Below, piece after piece: positions 43,757 to 55,127 of a stretch of DNA of 64,000 nt. The notes under the pieces were generated by a model. The model was not told the DNA's origin and did no database searches. It saw only the letters and a list, made by a program, of their open reading frames with translations. Numbering within the stretch: the stretch's first letter is position 1; each line of letters opens with the position of its first letter. Location of the stretch: positions 17,811,512 through 17,875,511 of the forward strand of contig NW_024037048.1 in assembly GCF_015706575.1 (NCBI RefSeq). The letters are read 5' to 3'. Made by a program: the position numbers and the translations under genes. The DNA is from Patiria miniata. Its lineage: Eukaryota; Echinodermata; Asteroidea; Valvatida; Asterinidae.

Positions 43757-43827
43757 GGAGCTTGGTAGCTCAGTTGGTAGAGCACTGGAACGGCAATCCG
43801 GAGGTCCCAGGTTCTATTCCCTCTTTC
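43757..43827 (+). repeat. tRNA-derived sequence, plus-strand copy
   Basis: The same relic as at 1163, here on the plus strand: TAGCTCAGTTGG A box, anticodon arm CTGGA-ACGGCAA-TCCGG, weak T arm. 35 bases upstream of exon E2. Confidence 0.65.
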
Positions 43828-43862
43828 TTTCAAATTGTGGATGGTTGTATTTCCCTGTACAG

Positions 43863-43974
43863 GCCACAGATTATTGCATTGACTGGTCGCCCTGGATGCA
43901 GGCCTGCCCTGGTTCACTTCGTCTCCCGTATCACCAAGAGCACAAACCTTCTCATATGCGGAGCAGTGCTGATC
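43863..43974 (+). CDS. SLC12A: SLC12-like exon E2, plus-strand copy
   Basis: 112 bases, open, CCTGTACAG acceptor, GTAAGT donor. [37 protein letters not shown]. It follows exon E1 by 882 bases. This is the first block of the cytosolic C-terminal domain that controls dimer contact and regulation in this family. Confidence 0.8.
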
Positions 43975-44092
43975 GTAAGTTATTGCTACAGTCGCAGGTT
44001 TCGTGTGATTTGATGGAAGCTTATCCTTATGAAACATTATGATCATCAAACAAGATTTGTCCAGGTTTTTGGCTTTTTGCAGCGTTCACGTA

Positions 44093-44316
44093 GGTCTTTT
44101 TCAAGACCTGGACACAATTTATTTAGAGCAAATGCATTCAAATTTTCCTTCCTGATTGGTTTCCGTCTAGATTGGTTGGTTGGGTAAGATCAAGACCAAC
44201 ACAATCATCAAGGAGCTGTCCAAACCCTGGATGCTGGATGAGGAAGCAGCCTGGAGACCACGGAGAAGTTTCCTTGGAAGATCAGCAAGGAAGAAGTCAC
44301 CATGCTCAAAGAGAAG
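44093..44316 (+). pseudogene. SLC12A: SLC12-like exon E3, copy g
   Basis: TTTTTGCAG acceptor, then NAFKFSFLIGFRLDWLVG and KIKTNTIIKELSKPWMLDEE, the two-base-longer junction and a GTAGAA donor. A 29-base C run and CACAGTGAAAACTATTAAC follow. Confidence 0.5.
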
Positions 44317-45019
44317 GTAGAATCTCCTCCTTGCGCTCAAGCACCCCCCCCCCCCCCCCCCCCCCCCCCCCCACAGTGAAAACTATTAACTTTATATTTA
44401 TTTTTGTGTAAGTTGGTCAGTAGTGCAGAATGATTCACATGTTAACTAATGCATGCAAAATAGAGAAAAAAAGTGAATTTTAATGACTATCATCCCACCC
44501 TATATTATAAGGCTGTTGAAATGTCAAACCCAAAAAAACAGATTTTTACCTACCCTACCACACAGTTGTTTTTTGTTTTATATGTAATAGAAAACACCAC
44601 ACTCTATGTTCTTGGTAGGCCTTATTATTTTAATTTATGTTTCAGTGTCCAATTCATTTCATGGAGCCTTTCAGAGATCTCTCAGGTTATTCTGGATGGC
44701 TACATGTCTAAGGAAACACATGCTTTATGTCAAAGGGAAATAATGCCCTGCATCATTTTATTCGTGACTGAAATTAAATGAAACTCATCGGGGTTGAGGC
44801 CAAGATAGGGAGTATCTGCACAATCAAACTTTTTCAAATTGGACTTCATGGTTTTGTTTGACTATAAAGCGCCCTCTTTTGTCCATGCATGGAGACAAAA
44901 CACTTAAAGCTTTACCAGTATCCACTTTACGTTAGATTTGCCAAGTGCATGGAACTCGACTTTGTTAAACATCAATAAATCACTAAATGTTTTCGCCTGA
45001 AATCTTTTTTTTCTTTCAG
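44317..45019 (+). other. SLC12 intron with exon E4/5 missing
   Basis: Between E3 and E6 no E4/5 exon is present. A junction near 44764 joins sequence also found at 39660 (GTGACTGAAATTAAATGAAA) to SLC12 intron resuming near 44858 (TTTGACTATAAAGCGCCC). Confidence 0.7.
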
Positions 45020-45086
45020 ACCAACAGACAGATGCGGATCCGTGAATTGCTTCTCCAACATTCCAGGAGGCTCAGCTCATTGTCAT
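45020..45086 (+). pseudogene. SLC12A: SLC12-like exon E6, copy 2 (1-base loss)
   Basis: 67 bases; one C is missing in CATTCC-AGG relative to the other copies, which shifts the last codons. Splice sites intact. Confidence 0.75.
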
Positions 45087-46481
45087 GTAAGTACACAAAG
45101 CCACTACTAACTCAATAGACTCAATTTCATGGTTTAAGCAACACAATTCTGTGCTGATGATCTAGCACACTAGCACAGAAATCCTGCGCTATCCCTGTAA
45201 GCACAGAAGTAATCCTCATAACTGATTGTTTACACTTTTGCGAAAGCCGTAATTTCTAAGTGTCATGCAAAAAATGTCTGTTGTAGTGTTGGCAATTCCC
45301 ATGAAATAATGAGTGGCTAATCTAAGGGCACTTACTTCACAATTACGCAAACCTACTCACTATAGCAGAAACTAGGTGAAATCCTAAACAGGGGTGGATC
45401 TAACTTTGGCTGGGGGGATGCGATGTCAAGTTGGGGGGATCTGGAAAATGTTGTGATTATTTGCGCCGGGGGGGGGGGGGGGGGGGGAGGAGACCGCCTA
45501 TACATGTAGGTCCACCACTGTTAAACCACATGCTCGCCATTTGAGGGCTGTGAAAATTACTTTTAATGTCTATAGAGATTGCACGATTTTAAGCCAAGTT
45601 GTTTTTATGGGAGGGGGGGGGGGTCATTTAGACATGAAAAGGGCACTCGCCAATTCGTGCTGAAGGTACATGTAGACAGTGGGTTTTTTTTACTAGTCAC
45701 CTGGCCTCCGTAAAATCAAAAAGTGGGGCGTAGGGGACGGGGCTGGGTACCATCTTCCTATGGGGTGCTTTTCAAACCGGCGATAATGGCCACTATCGGA
45801 CAATTAACCTATCACGGTGGAATTGCGTCAACGCAGCTTGTGAAATATTGTCTAAACATGATATACAAATGGACGCAGAACGCCAAAATGTGAGACAAAC
45901 AAAACTTAACGTACACAATTTCATGAGCCTGTTTTTTTTTGGGGGGGGGGGGTGGGCATTACAATGAAAAGACATCCCATCAATCTCAGCTACAGTTGCA
46001 TGATGAGACGTATTTTCACTGTAATGCCTCCCCCCTCGAAAAAAATGATTCAAAGATGGCGGTATCGGCGAAAAAGCCTTATAGAGTTGTCTAAGGGGCG
46101 TGGTTAACTCGCAAACGGCGGTAGGTCAATGGGTGGCGATTTTCATGGCGGCACAATTGCTGACATTCACATGAAATACCAAAAATTCTTTGAAGCCGCT
46201 GGCGAAACAAGAAACTTTTTAAACAACACTAAGGACGCTTGTGTAAAAACTAAAAGGTCACTTGTGTAAAAAGGGCACTCTTTACAAAATAATCTGGGGG
46301 GTGGGGGGGTGTTAACCGCTGATGCAAAAAATGGGGGCGGGGTGAGCAATAAGTCTTGTGACCCAGTCTGACTGAGCTACTGTGGTCACCTGATCAAAAG
46401 TGGTGATCTGATAGGTCAATGTGCACTGTTGATTGACATGCAGGAAGGGTCCATTAAAACCTTTTCTTTGATTTCTTGCAG
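45087..46481 (+). other. Last SLC12 intron, copy 2
   Basis: Longer than in copy 1 by about 670 bp at its start (matching 41.4-41.75k). Several G-runs (45469-45487, 45612, 45940). No coding sequence seen. Confidence 0.7.
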
Positions 46482-46596
46482 GAGTCTACCTATTCCCAGG
46501 AAGCGTACTTGTTCAGCTTACATGTACATGTGCCGGCTGGAGACATTATCCAAGGATATGCTGTCAGCAGGGATGCCAAATATGGCATCCAAATAA
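46482..46596 (+). CDS. SLC12A: SLC12-like terminal exon E7 (copy 2)
   Basis: SLPIPRKRTCSAYMYMCRLE, TLSKDMLSAGMPNMASK, stop. Two residues differ from copy 1 (C to Y, W to R). The W to R change hits a residue conserved in NKCC/NCC ('MAWLETLS'). The same unusual tail is present. Confidence 0.75.
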
Positions 46597-48042
46597 AAGT
46601 CAATACAAAGAAATTCACTTGAAATGATAAAGTGACAAAGGACAGTTCCAACCAGTTGAAAGACCCTTCTCACTTGAATGGAATTTGTACTTTGTTTTGA
46701 TTGATTTCGTTAAGATTGTTTCTTTACCATCTAATGGGCTCACACTTTCACTGATGTTTTCAAAGTGAGTTTCTTGAATGCAATCAAGTTATGCTGATTA
46801 AGAACAATGAAAATCTTCAAATAATTTGGAGTCTTTTAATCAAGAAACACTTGTCGTACTTTTACGGGCTTTAAAAACAACAGCCAACTCCACTTTTTTC
46901 ATTACTGTGGGCACGTTTCTGTTTCAACTGAAAGTAATTAAAATCATGTTTATTTTTCACAACGAAGCTAAGCGAAAAAAAGATAGTATTTATCAACAAT
47001 GGTGGTGCTTTTGGTAATCCTCAGAATGAGGTTTTATGCATACTGTTTTCATAGCAAGTCAATTGTTACTTTTACATAATTCTCGCATATTGTAACGTTT
47101 AAAATAATGCAATCATTTCATAAAAACCAGTGTATTCTAATTGCTGTGAATAGCATTAGAATATTTCAAACAATTGTTAATCCAAATGCCAAGCTTAAAG
47201 TCTATAAGAAAATCAGATTCAATCACTCGAGACTTTTTTCGTGACATGAAATAAAAATTGATACATGCATGGGATTGATTTAATTGACATTATCTGTGCT
47301 GGGCATACAGGGAACATAAGGCGAAGAAAATAACAAGTTACAGTAAACGCCCTAAAATTATCCAGGTATGTAGCAAAATATTTTGTTTGTTTGTCTGTAT
47401 GTCTTTTATACTTTGTTTGCTTTAGGATACAGTTATTGTGTTGAATTAATCTGTTTTAATACCCAATACTACAAATTAGTTGCATTTGTTTTCGGGGAAA
47501 AAAACACGTTATTTGATATGTTGACCAAATGTGGCAATAAAAAAAAAATGGCGGTCAGAAACATGGCCTAAAAAATCCAGGTTGGTCGAGATAACGCCAT
47601 AAACACAATCTGTTTTTAGTTGTTAACATTTCTGGATACATGGTGGCACTGCTTTATTGCAAATCTTTTGTTTCTAAAAAAAAATAATGACCCAGCTTCC
47701 TTTGAAAAAAAGAATTCCATCAAAATACTTCCCTATTGGCCTACAATCAACACAATGAAAAAATCGTTGTCAACAAACTTAACGCATACTTTTCACTATA
47801 TCTCAATACTCATGCATGAAGCTAAATATTTTGTTTTGCAAAAAATCAAAAAAGAAATGGCAAATCCATTGTAGTATACAGATGGCGCATGCGCAATGCA
47901 AAAACATTAATAATAATATTTTGTGACATTGTCATTGAACATTACTTCTTTTAATTCATTAGTTATTGTTTCGGCAAAATGGAAAGCGATTAAAAAATCA
48001 GCAACACGATGCTCGTGTATCTTTATGTGTGGATTGTTTTGT
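46597..48042. other. 3' flank between convergent genes, copy 2
   Basis: Colinear with 15432-16848. No gene recognised. Confidence 0.7.
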
Positions 48043-48841
48043 TTATTCGGGGTAAAGGAGGAAGCCACTGAATGAGGTGTAGTGATAGGGATGACTATAC
48101 GCCCTACCGTACATGGTGAGATACATCGTATCTCCACGCTGCAGAACCACCACCGCGCTCCCAGACACCTGCTCATGGTGACTTGAATCATTGCTAAAGC
48201 CAGTGACAACCACGTCGCCGTTCTTCCGGAGATGAACGTACAGGTTGCCGCTGGAAGGATATTTGTTCACAGAAAACATGAACACGTAGGTGCCCGGCAC
48301 ACCACACGTGAACGTGGCGGTACGAGATCGAAGCTGGTACCGGTAGAAGCGTCTCGGTCGCCTGGAAGGGCAAACGGGTGTCCTGACTCGTAGAGGTATC
48401 CGAGCTGCTCGTCCTGACCACGGTGAATGCTACCCGCTGGTTGGAGTCGTCTGGTGCCTCCCCTGGCTCACCCTTTTGACCTTTGACACCAGATTCCCCC
48501 GTTGGCCCTACAACACCTGGGACTCCTCTTGGACCAATTTTTCCGGGCTGGCCTATGCCTTCGTCCCCTTGAGGCCCAGCTGCTCCACGCTCACCTATAG
48601 GTCCAATCTGTCCAATATCACCCTTTTGACCTGGCTCGCCCTTTGACCCTGGCTGACCTAGGGACCCAGGCAGACCTGGTATGCCGGGAATTGCAGCCGA
48701 CCCCTGGCAGCACATCGGACACGCCTGGGACGCAGGACCATCACCGTCCAAAGCAACCGGCCCAGTAACGGAAGCTCGGAGGTTGACGGAGTTACCCAGA
48801 AGGAGGGCGATTGAAAGAACGGTTGCCACGAAGATTTTCAT
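48043..48841 (-). pseudogene. Collagen-like C1q-domain secreted protein, copy 2 (one frame break)
   Basis: Minus strand. Signal peptide about residues 1-25; CPMCC about residues 40; Gly-X-Y run about residues 52-125 with a break at GDEGIGQPG; gC1q domain to the end. The collagen part is unbroken here ([26 protein letters not shown]). Two missing bases in the LLPGTSFDLETG region (near 48320-48345) shift the frame. The rest of gC1q is then readable: [36 protein letters not shown], and the ending FSGFLLYPE. The two copies break at different places, so together they imply an intact ancestral single-ORF gene of about 265 residues. Likely secreted, trimeric, pattern-binding; exact role unknown. Confidence 0.85.
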
Positions 48842-49316
48842 TCTGTACAGAATAACAACGATTAAACTGAAACAAATCAGGTGAGATTTTTTTTATAAAA
48901 TAGTTTTTAAAAACGGGAAGAGTAGAGAAAAATATTGAGGTTTGATAAACAGGAGAACTAGTCTAAAATTCATGACAATCCGCCGTCAGATTTGAAGAAA
49001 AAAAAAACCCAAAAAATGAGATTGGAGGAATCATTGTTCGAAGAATGTTTTCTTTGTTATATAACAGTGGCGTATGAGGGATCAAGGGGCTAACATTTAT
49101 GAAAAGCCTAGTTTATAAAACCGGTTGTCGTGGCAACCCATCAAATCGATTTTTTTTTATTTCGCCCGCCAATAAGAGTTAAGAAAGGTCACCAAAATGC
49201 ATTCCGATAGGGCGAAGCGTTCCGGAGCTGTAGTATTTTTGGGGGGGGGGGGGCGGATTACATCTTGCCCTTCCCCGGTCCTGATAGAATCATTAATTAA
49301 ACCTCACCACACCCAC

Positions 49317-49376
49317 CTCGATGGTTCGTTCTTGAAGATCAGGTCCAAGAAGAGATCACAAGGAATTCAGTGTAGG
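49317..49376 (-). other. Exon-like island 1, copy 2
   Basis: 60 bases, TTTTTCAG acceptor, GTGGGT donor; six bases longer than in copy 1, with the same CTTCAAGAACGAACCATCGAG end (split here by the rule on length: CAAGAACG, ATCGAG). Confidence 0.4.
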
Positions 49377-51232
49377 CTGAAAAAAAAACCATACAAACGA
49401 ATACTGGTTACGTTTACATTTTAATACTATTTTATTATCAATTAAGATAAATGAGTGAGATTTTTTCTCATTGGGATACATTGCCACTCAAAAACAGATA
49501 CTCACCAAGTTATTAGGGTCAAGTAATTAAAATAGTAGGTTTTCTCGGCCGAATTCGTCAAGAAAAAACAACCTGTTTTAATGTCGCATTGTTCAATTTC
49601 TTTCGAATTGACTGATTCGTGAAATAAGCTATCAATTTGTTTAAACGTTATTATTGAAACGATTTTTTTTTCAAATTAATTTTTGTGAAGTCATGAATCT
49701 TTTTTTTTGAGACACTAGTAACTCGGTCAAAAGTTCGTTGGCATTCTAAGCTTTTGTTGCACTTGTCCAGGCAAATTACTTTTAACTCCAGTTCACTATG
49801 AGTTTTAAAGCAGAAATGAACTTTTTCATTCACTATGAAATAGTATAGGGTTTCCCGCCCAATTTCATACTTTGCTAATAATAATAATAAAACATTTTTA
49901 TTCAAAATCGCATAAAACATGCAGACCTTTTCACACCGGTTGAACTTTAATAGCGACAGCTCAAAATAATTGAGGGTATTCTTCATTCACGCTTGAAAAG
50001 TAAGCAACACATTACGTGACTTGTGCATTGAATTTCTTGTGCTTTAAATTTCAGTCCCGCTCGGGAATTCACTTTGATGCATACGTTTACAAAAGTAGCA
50101 CGGTTCAATGATATTTGGAAGTTGCATGAGCAAGGTATTGTATTATAGTGATAAAACGGAGTATAAAATGACATGGCTTTTGAAAAGTTTGGATTAAGGA
50201 ATGTACAGCTATTTCAAAGATTGGAATGCCTGGGAAGGGAATATGAAAAAAGCAGAACAGAACTGTATCAATGTAAAGTGTCAAAGTGATAGAAGGAAAT
50301 ACATTTAGAACACTCGCCGATATAATACTATGTCAAAATACAGATTTTTATGTAAGAACAATTAAGTTATTACTTTGTTAATTGTTGTAATCACTCTTTG
50401 GAAGTAAAAAAAAAAAGAAAAAATCATATAAATTTGATTTTTTTTATGGCCAATACGATTGGCGAATTGCGAATTGCAAATTAAATGGACTCCTTATTCC
50501 ATTGCACTTTCGTTGAAAATGAATACTACCTCTTAAAAATTCGCCGACACTCAGTGCAAAATCGAAAACCAACAAAAGAAATGGATTTTCTTTTGCACGA
50601 CAAAGTTGCCTACACGCTTTGGTGGGTGTAAATATTTAAAAAAAAAAATCAAATGCGTTAACTGCGACCTTTTTTCAATGTAATGAACAGTCTCTCAGAT
50701 TGGACGAACAAGTTGCGAAATTGGACGGGAAAACCTATATGTTATGATTCCCGAAGTTGATAAACAATCACAAACGAATTACAAAGTGATGAACGATCAC
50801 GAAAAAATTAGGACAACGGTTGCGAACACAATTCCGATTTTAAAAATAAATAAAAGAAGACAAATTCCAAAGAATCTGATTACACAGCAACTAAATATTG
50901 GTGTGATCAATATTTGTTTTCATCTTAGTTCTCTTTTTTTGCCAACTGATGTACCTGCAAAAAAAAATGTGAAGGAAATTTCAGCGTGTTTCCGCTATAA
51001 GTTCGAGGCACCCTGATGAGTTTAACGAGGAATTTGCAAAGACTGCAGGCCAAAATGTCTGGCACAGTTCTACGGTGGGTGTTATTGGAAGGGAGTATCA
51101 CTCGAGGGATGTTTTCTGTTAAAATTTTGACCAAAAGATGTATAAATATAGAGAAAAAATACAGTCTCCCACCAAAATCACTGCTCTGTTCTGATGATTG
51201 AGTGAGGAAAAAGTCAAATAACAGACACTTAC

Positions 51233-51294
51233 CTCGATGTAATGTTCTTGAATTCTATCACGAAGGGAATCCTCAACATTCAGCAGATTGCGAG
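51233..51294 (-). other. Exon-like island 2, copy 2
   Basis: 62 bases, TTTCCAG acceptor, GTAAGT donor (GTGAGT in copy 1). Reads RNLLNVEDSLRDRIQEHYIE. Confidence 0.45.
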
Positions 51295-52139
51295 CTGGAA
51301 ATAACACCAACGAAAATGAGTCATTGAAAATCCGCTGGGAGGTATCTTGGGGGCTGTTGGGGGAGGCATTGCTGAATTTCACAAGTAAAACACCCCCAGA
51401 TCAAAATCTCTGTCGGGCGAAATGGGATCTGGATTGATAATATATTTTTTAAGCGGAATGCGTCCTGCATGCAACGGCCCTGAACAGACCCACGCACGAG
51501 CAACAATATTCATGTCTTCTTTGAAGGATTTAATATTTTCGAATCAAATGTAGTAACTACCAAAACAAATGCCCATATTTTCTGAGAGAAATCTGTATGC
51601 AAAAAGAATTTAAGGCCACGTAGGATCATTTGCAATTGCCCGGAAAAGTACATTTAATGACAGAAACCTTGCAATGCTGAGAGTGAAGATAAGACTGGTA
51701 TCAAATACCCGGTGAAAGTATTCCGCCTGATATATCGGTTGAAAACTTTGCAGGTGTTTTTAAAATTTAAAAAAAAAATAGTTAAGGTGTTACAAAGCAC
51801 GGAATCAAGTAACGAGATCTAACAAAATAGTGCATACGTTTTCTCTGCTTTTTCTCAATGATAGTATCCACTGAGCTGAAACTTCAACGGTTTAGTTGCG
51901 ACCTTCTTAAGTTTTTAAGCCATTTTGTTGCTTCTCACGGAAAAAAACCGCATCAAAAGCATATGATCTTATGTTTTTCAAAATTGCTTGCATTTAAAAT
52001 TGTAGGAATCACAATGAGCATACACTTTCTGCATTATCAAGGAAAATCGATCTCATACCAAGGAAGTATAGCGGAAATATTACAGGTGGACACCGCAGTC
52101 AAGTTACAGTCATTACATCAAGATTAATTAAAATTAATT

Positions 52140-52183
52140 TTGGGCCCCCCCCAAAAAAAAGTGTTCTGGATCCGCCCTTGACA
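52140..52183. mobile_element. Right end of the GCGGATCC MITE, remnant
   Basis: Only the terminal GTGTTCTGGATCCGCCC and part of the C run remain, compared with the full element at 20967-21285. Confidence 0.5.
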
Positions 52184-52911
52184 GCAGAACAGAAGGGACG
52201 AATAATTTGTACAGACGTACATCAACGCTATACATGATTTCTACAAATGAATCCAACTAGATAAAGCAATTTGAACTTGAATAAAACTGTGTGCATCATC
52301 AGGATCCGGCCCGTTTGTATTTGCGCCCTCTTTATTCAGTGACACGTTCATCCTGCAGTGCTTGAATGTTTGATGATCAAACCGGAATGGCGCACTGTGA
52401 ACTCTAGCGAAATGACACAGTTTAACAACAAAGTTCAAAGGGTACTGAGTATCCACATAAATGATAACACAAAATAAGACAGGCATGTTTGAGTTGTCCG
52501 GATTTCCTGATAAACGTTCTTCCGTGACCAATTACTTCCAATAACTCTTCATCCTGAATTAGTTTGAGTGATTGCCGGAATACAATGTGAGTACATCGAA
52601 TCAGGATTTCATTTTTAAAAATTAAAATGATAAATTAAACTTTAATTCAATGGGTGTTTCAAACACCTTGGAGAGTTGTGAGTATTTGTCCTGATCTTTA
52701 CAAGTGGGGGTATTTATCACTGAGGTCCATGGCAGTTTATTTGCTGGTCTGCAGCCATAAATATTCTTTGAATTACCATAAACGTCTTTGCGACAATTCA
52801 GCATTGTGACGTCATCGAACGAAGTTAGTTATAATAGGGAGAATTTGAAACTGAATCGCATGTTGATTCAAAGACCACGAACGAAAAGGCTACGGTTCAA
52901 AAAGGTGTGTT

Positions 52912-53470
52912 CCAGGCGCAGCCAATATTTTTTTTTGGGAGGGGGGGGGTTAGCAAGGTGAATCCAAATTTTTTTGCAGAGAAACGTGCTGAAATGTTGA
53001 CTGGTTATTATCTCCGGACACTTAGGCCTCTGAAAATCAATACGTTGGGGGGGGGGGGGGGGGGGCTCGTGTCATATTTTCTTTGGGGAGCGTTCGCTCG
53101 TACCCCCGCCCTGCAAACAGGACGCTGGGATGGTTTATACAAAGGTCATGAAAAATTACCCAGAATGCCATCCCACTTCCTTCACAAGATTCTGTGAAGC
53201 TCATCTGCCCTTCCCAGCGCCCTGTTTTCAGGGCGGTGGGTACAAGCGAACGGGGAGCGCTGATAAAATCCCACAATCGGGCACACTATAGTAACTAAAA
53301 GTGTACAATGCACCCTTCTCATTTAGGGGGAGACCGCTCCCATGTACGTCAAATTCTTACATTTTGCTAGTGCATTTATTAATTTTTTTATGGATTTTTT
53401 TGGGGGGCTAGACAAAAAAATTGGGGGGGGGGGCGCTAAAGCCCCCCCCCCCCCGTAGAACCGCGCCTGG
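52912..53470. mobile_element. hAT-like non-autonomous element, short form
   Basis: The same ends as 24754-25743 (CCAGGCGCA... and GAACCGCGCCTGG) but about 430 bp shorter, lacking the middle. The junction reads GACGCTGGGATGGTTTATAC. The inner inverted GTACCCCCGCCCTGCAAAC pair is retained. Confidence 0.65.
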
Positions 53471-54187
53471 ACTGTGTTCATAGCAGCGATTGGCCAAAAT
53501 GTGAGGCACATTGTACAGTGAGTGTAGATTTGCACACTTCTTTTGTTCGAATGACGTTTTCTGTTTATAACTGTGACCAAAAACTTTTTACATGTAAATG
53601 AATAGAAAAAAACATGCAGTTTCCCACCATATCACCGCTTTATTACGATGCTTGAATGAAGAAAATGTCAAGACACTCACCTAAGCACAGTTCTTGAATT
53701 CTATCGCGGAAGCACTCCTCAACACACGAGCGGATTGCTGGCTGAAAACAAATACCAACAAAAATATGAGTCATTAAAAATCCTCCAGGAGATAACTTGG
53801 GGGATGGTGGGGAGGCATAACTGAATTTCAAAAGTTCTAAATGCCCCCCTCCCAAAAAAGCCTCTGTCGAGTGACATTTAATTTGGTTTGATTATTTATT
53901 TCAAACAGAATGCGTTCTCCGACGGTCCTGTCTGGACTCAAGCGCGAGGAACATTCATGTCTCTTTTGGAAGGCTTTGCTATTTTCGAATCAAACGAAGT
54001 AATCACACAAATAAATTATATAATTGCCGGGAAAAAGTACCTATACCGATTTAATGACAGAAACTGTGCGATGCTCAAAGTGAAGAGACCGGTATCACAT
54101 ATACACTGTGAATTGTTCAGCCTGATATATCATCTGAAAAAAAATGAAGATGTTTTCGACATAGTGCCAGTGGGCAGACTATGAACG
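53471..54187. other. Repeat unit with exon-like island 3, copy 2
   Basis: Colinear with 25744-26466. A minus-strand island at 53681-53741 (61 bases, CAG acceptor, GTGAGT donor) reads IRSCVEECFRDRIQELCLG. Confidence 0.5.
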
Positions 54188-54373
54188 TGTGCTACAATCC
54201 TGGCCAAATCTCGCTGGGCCCCCAACTCCCCGGCCCCCGTTCAGTGTTGTCGCTCATTGCGCGGGTGTGTGCTCCATCAGCTGGAGAGAACAACATTGAC
54301 CGGGGGGAGCGGGGGAGTGGGTGACCGTGGCAGGCTCAGGAAGTGTCCCAACCATTTTGGCCAGGATTGTAGC
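54188..54373. mobile_element. Small GC-rich MITE, copy 2
   Basis: Same as 26467-26649: ends GTGCTACAATCCTGGCC and GGCCAGGATTGTAGC. Confidence 0.7.
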
Positions 54374-55051
54374 AACGAAATCAAGTGACAAGAACTAAAA
54401 AGAAATAATCCCTTTAATTTATCTGTTTTTGTCAAATGTACAGCATCAACTAAGCTTAAAGTTCAAAAAGTTAGTTGTACTGCATCATACCTAAGATTGT
54501 GAGCAATTGATCCTATGTTCCTCTAACTGGTTCAAGGTTGCTTGAACTTGTAGTTATAGGAATCACAATGAGCATACAGTTTCTGCATTAGTGAGGGAAA
54601 TCGATCTCATGCCAAGGAAGTAGAGGCGCAAACATTACAGCTGGACTACTGCAGTCAAGTTACAGTCGTTACATAAAAAAATTATTTTCCGGATGGGAAA
54701 TCAGCGCACCGGTTTGGCTCTAGTAAGCCACCATCTGTTTGCCAACTGAAACGTGACTCTAAACATTTGGGATTTGTGAAAATCTGTACCAATAACACAA
54801 CCAAAAACATTCGAATATTAAGCCAAATACCAATATTGCTGTGTCCCGAAATATTCAACAGAATCTCAGTTGCATGCTGAGTGGAACCCTACATGCAAAC
54901 ATGACTGAATTCGTCCGAGAGCTTTTCCTTCAAATTTTAAGGCGAACAGCAGAGCAGAAGGACTGAGTAATTTGTACAAACATCAGTTCTATGCATGATT
55001 TCTACAAATGAACCTAGCTAGATAAAACAATTTGAACTTGAATAAAACCGT

Positions 55052-55127
55052 ACGCAAATACTAACAGACCGGATGATCATGCACTTAGTACTAAGTGCAT
55101 GATCATCCGGTCTGTTAGTATTTGCGT
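55052..55127. repeat. Perfect 76-bp palindrome
   Basis: Every base from ACGCAAATAC to GTATTTGCGT pairs with its mirror, with AGTACT in the centre and no loop. Such a sequence can extrude as a cruciform. Confidence 0.92.

Larger units (their letters stand above)
48842..52130. other. Upstream region of C1q copy 2
   Basis: Colinear with 17645-20700. Holds exon-like islands at 49317-49376 and 51233-51294 (minus). About 200 bp at 49890-50095 are not matched in copy 1. No recognised gene. Confidence 0.6.

Noticed and set aside
43757-43827. Functional tRNA (anticodon GGC, alanine)
   Set aside because: A box and anticodon arm are good, but the acceptor and T stems do not pair and position 33 is C, so a working tRNA is unlikely.
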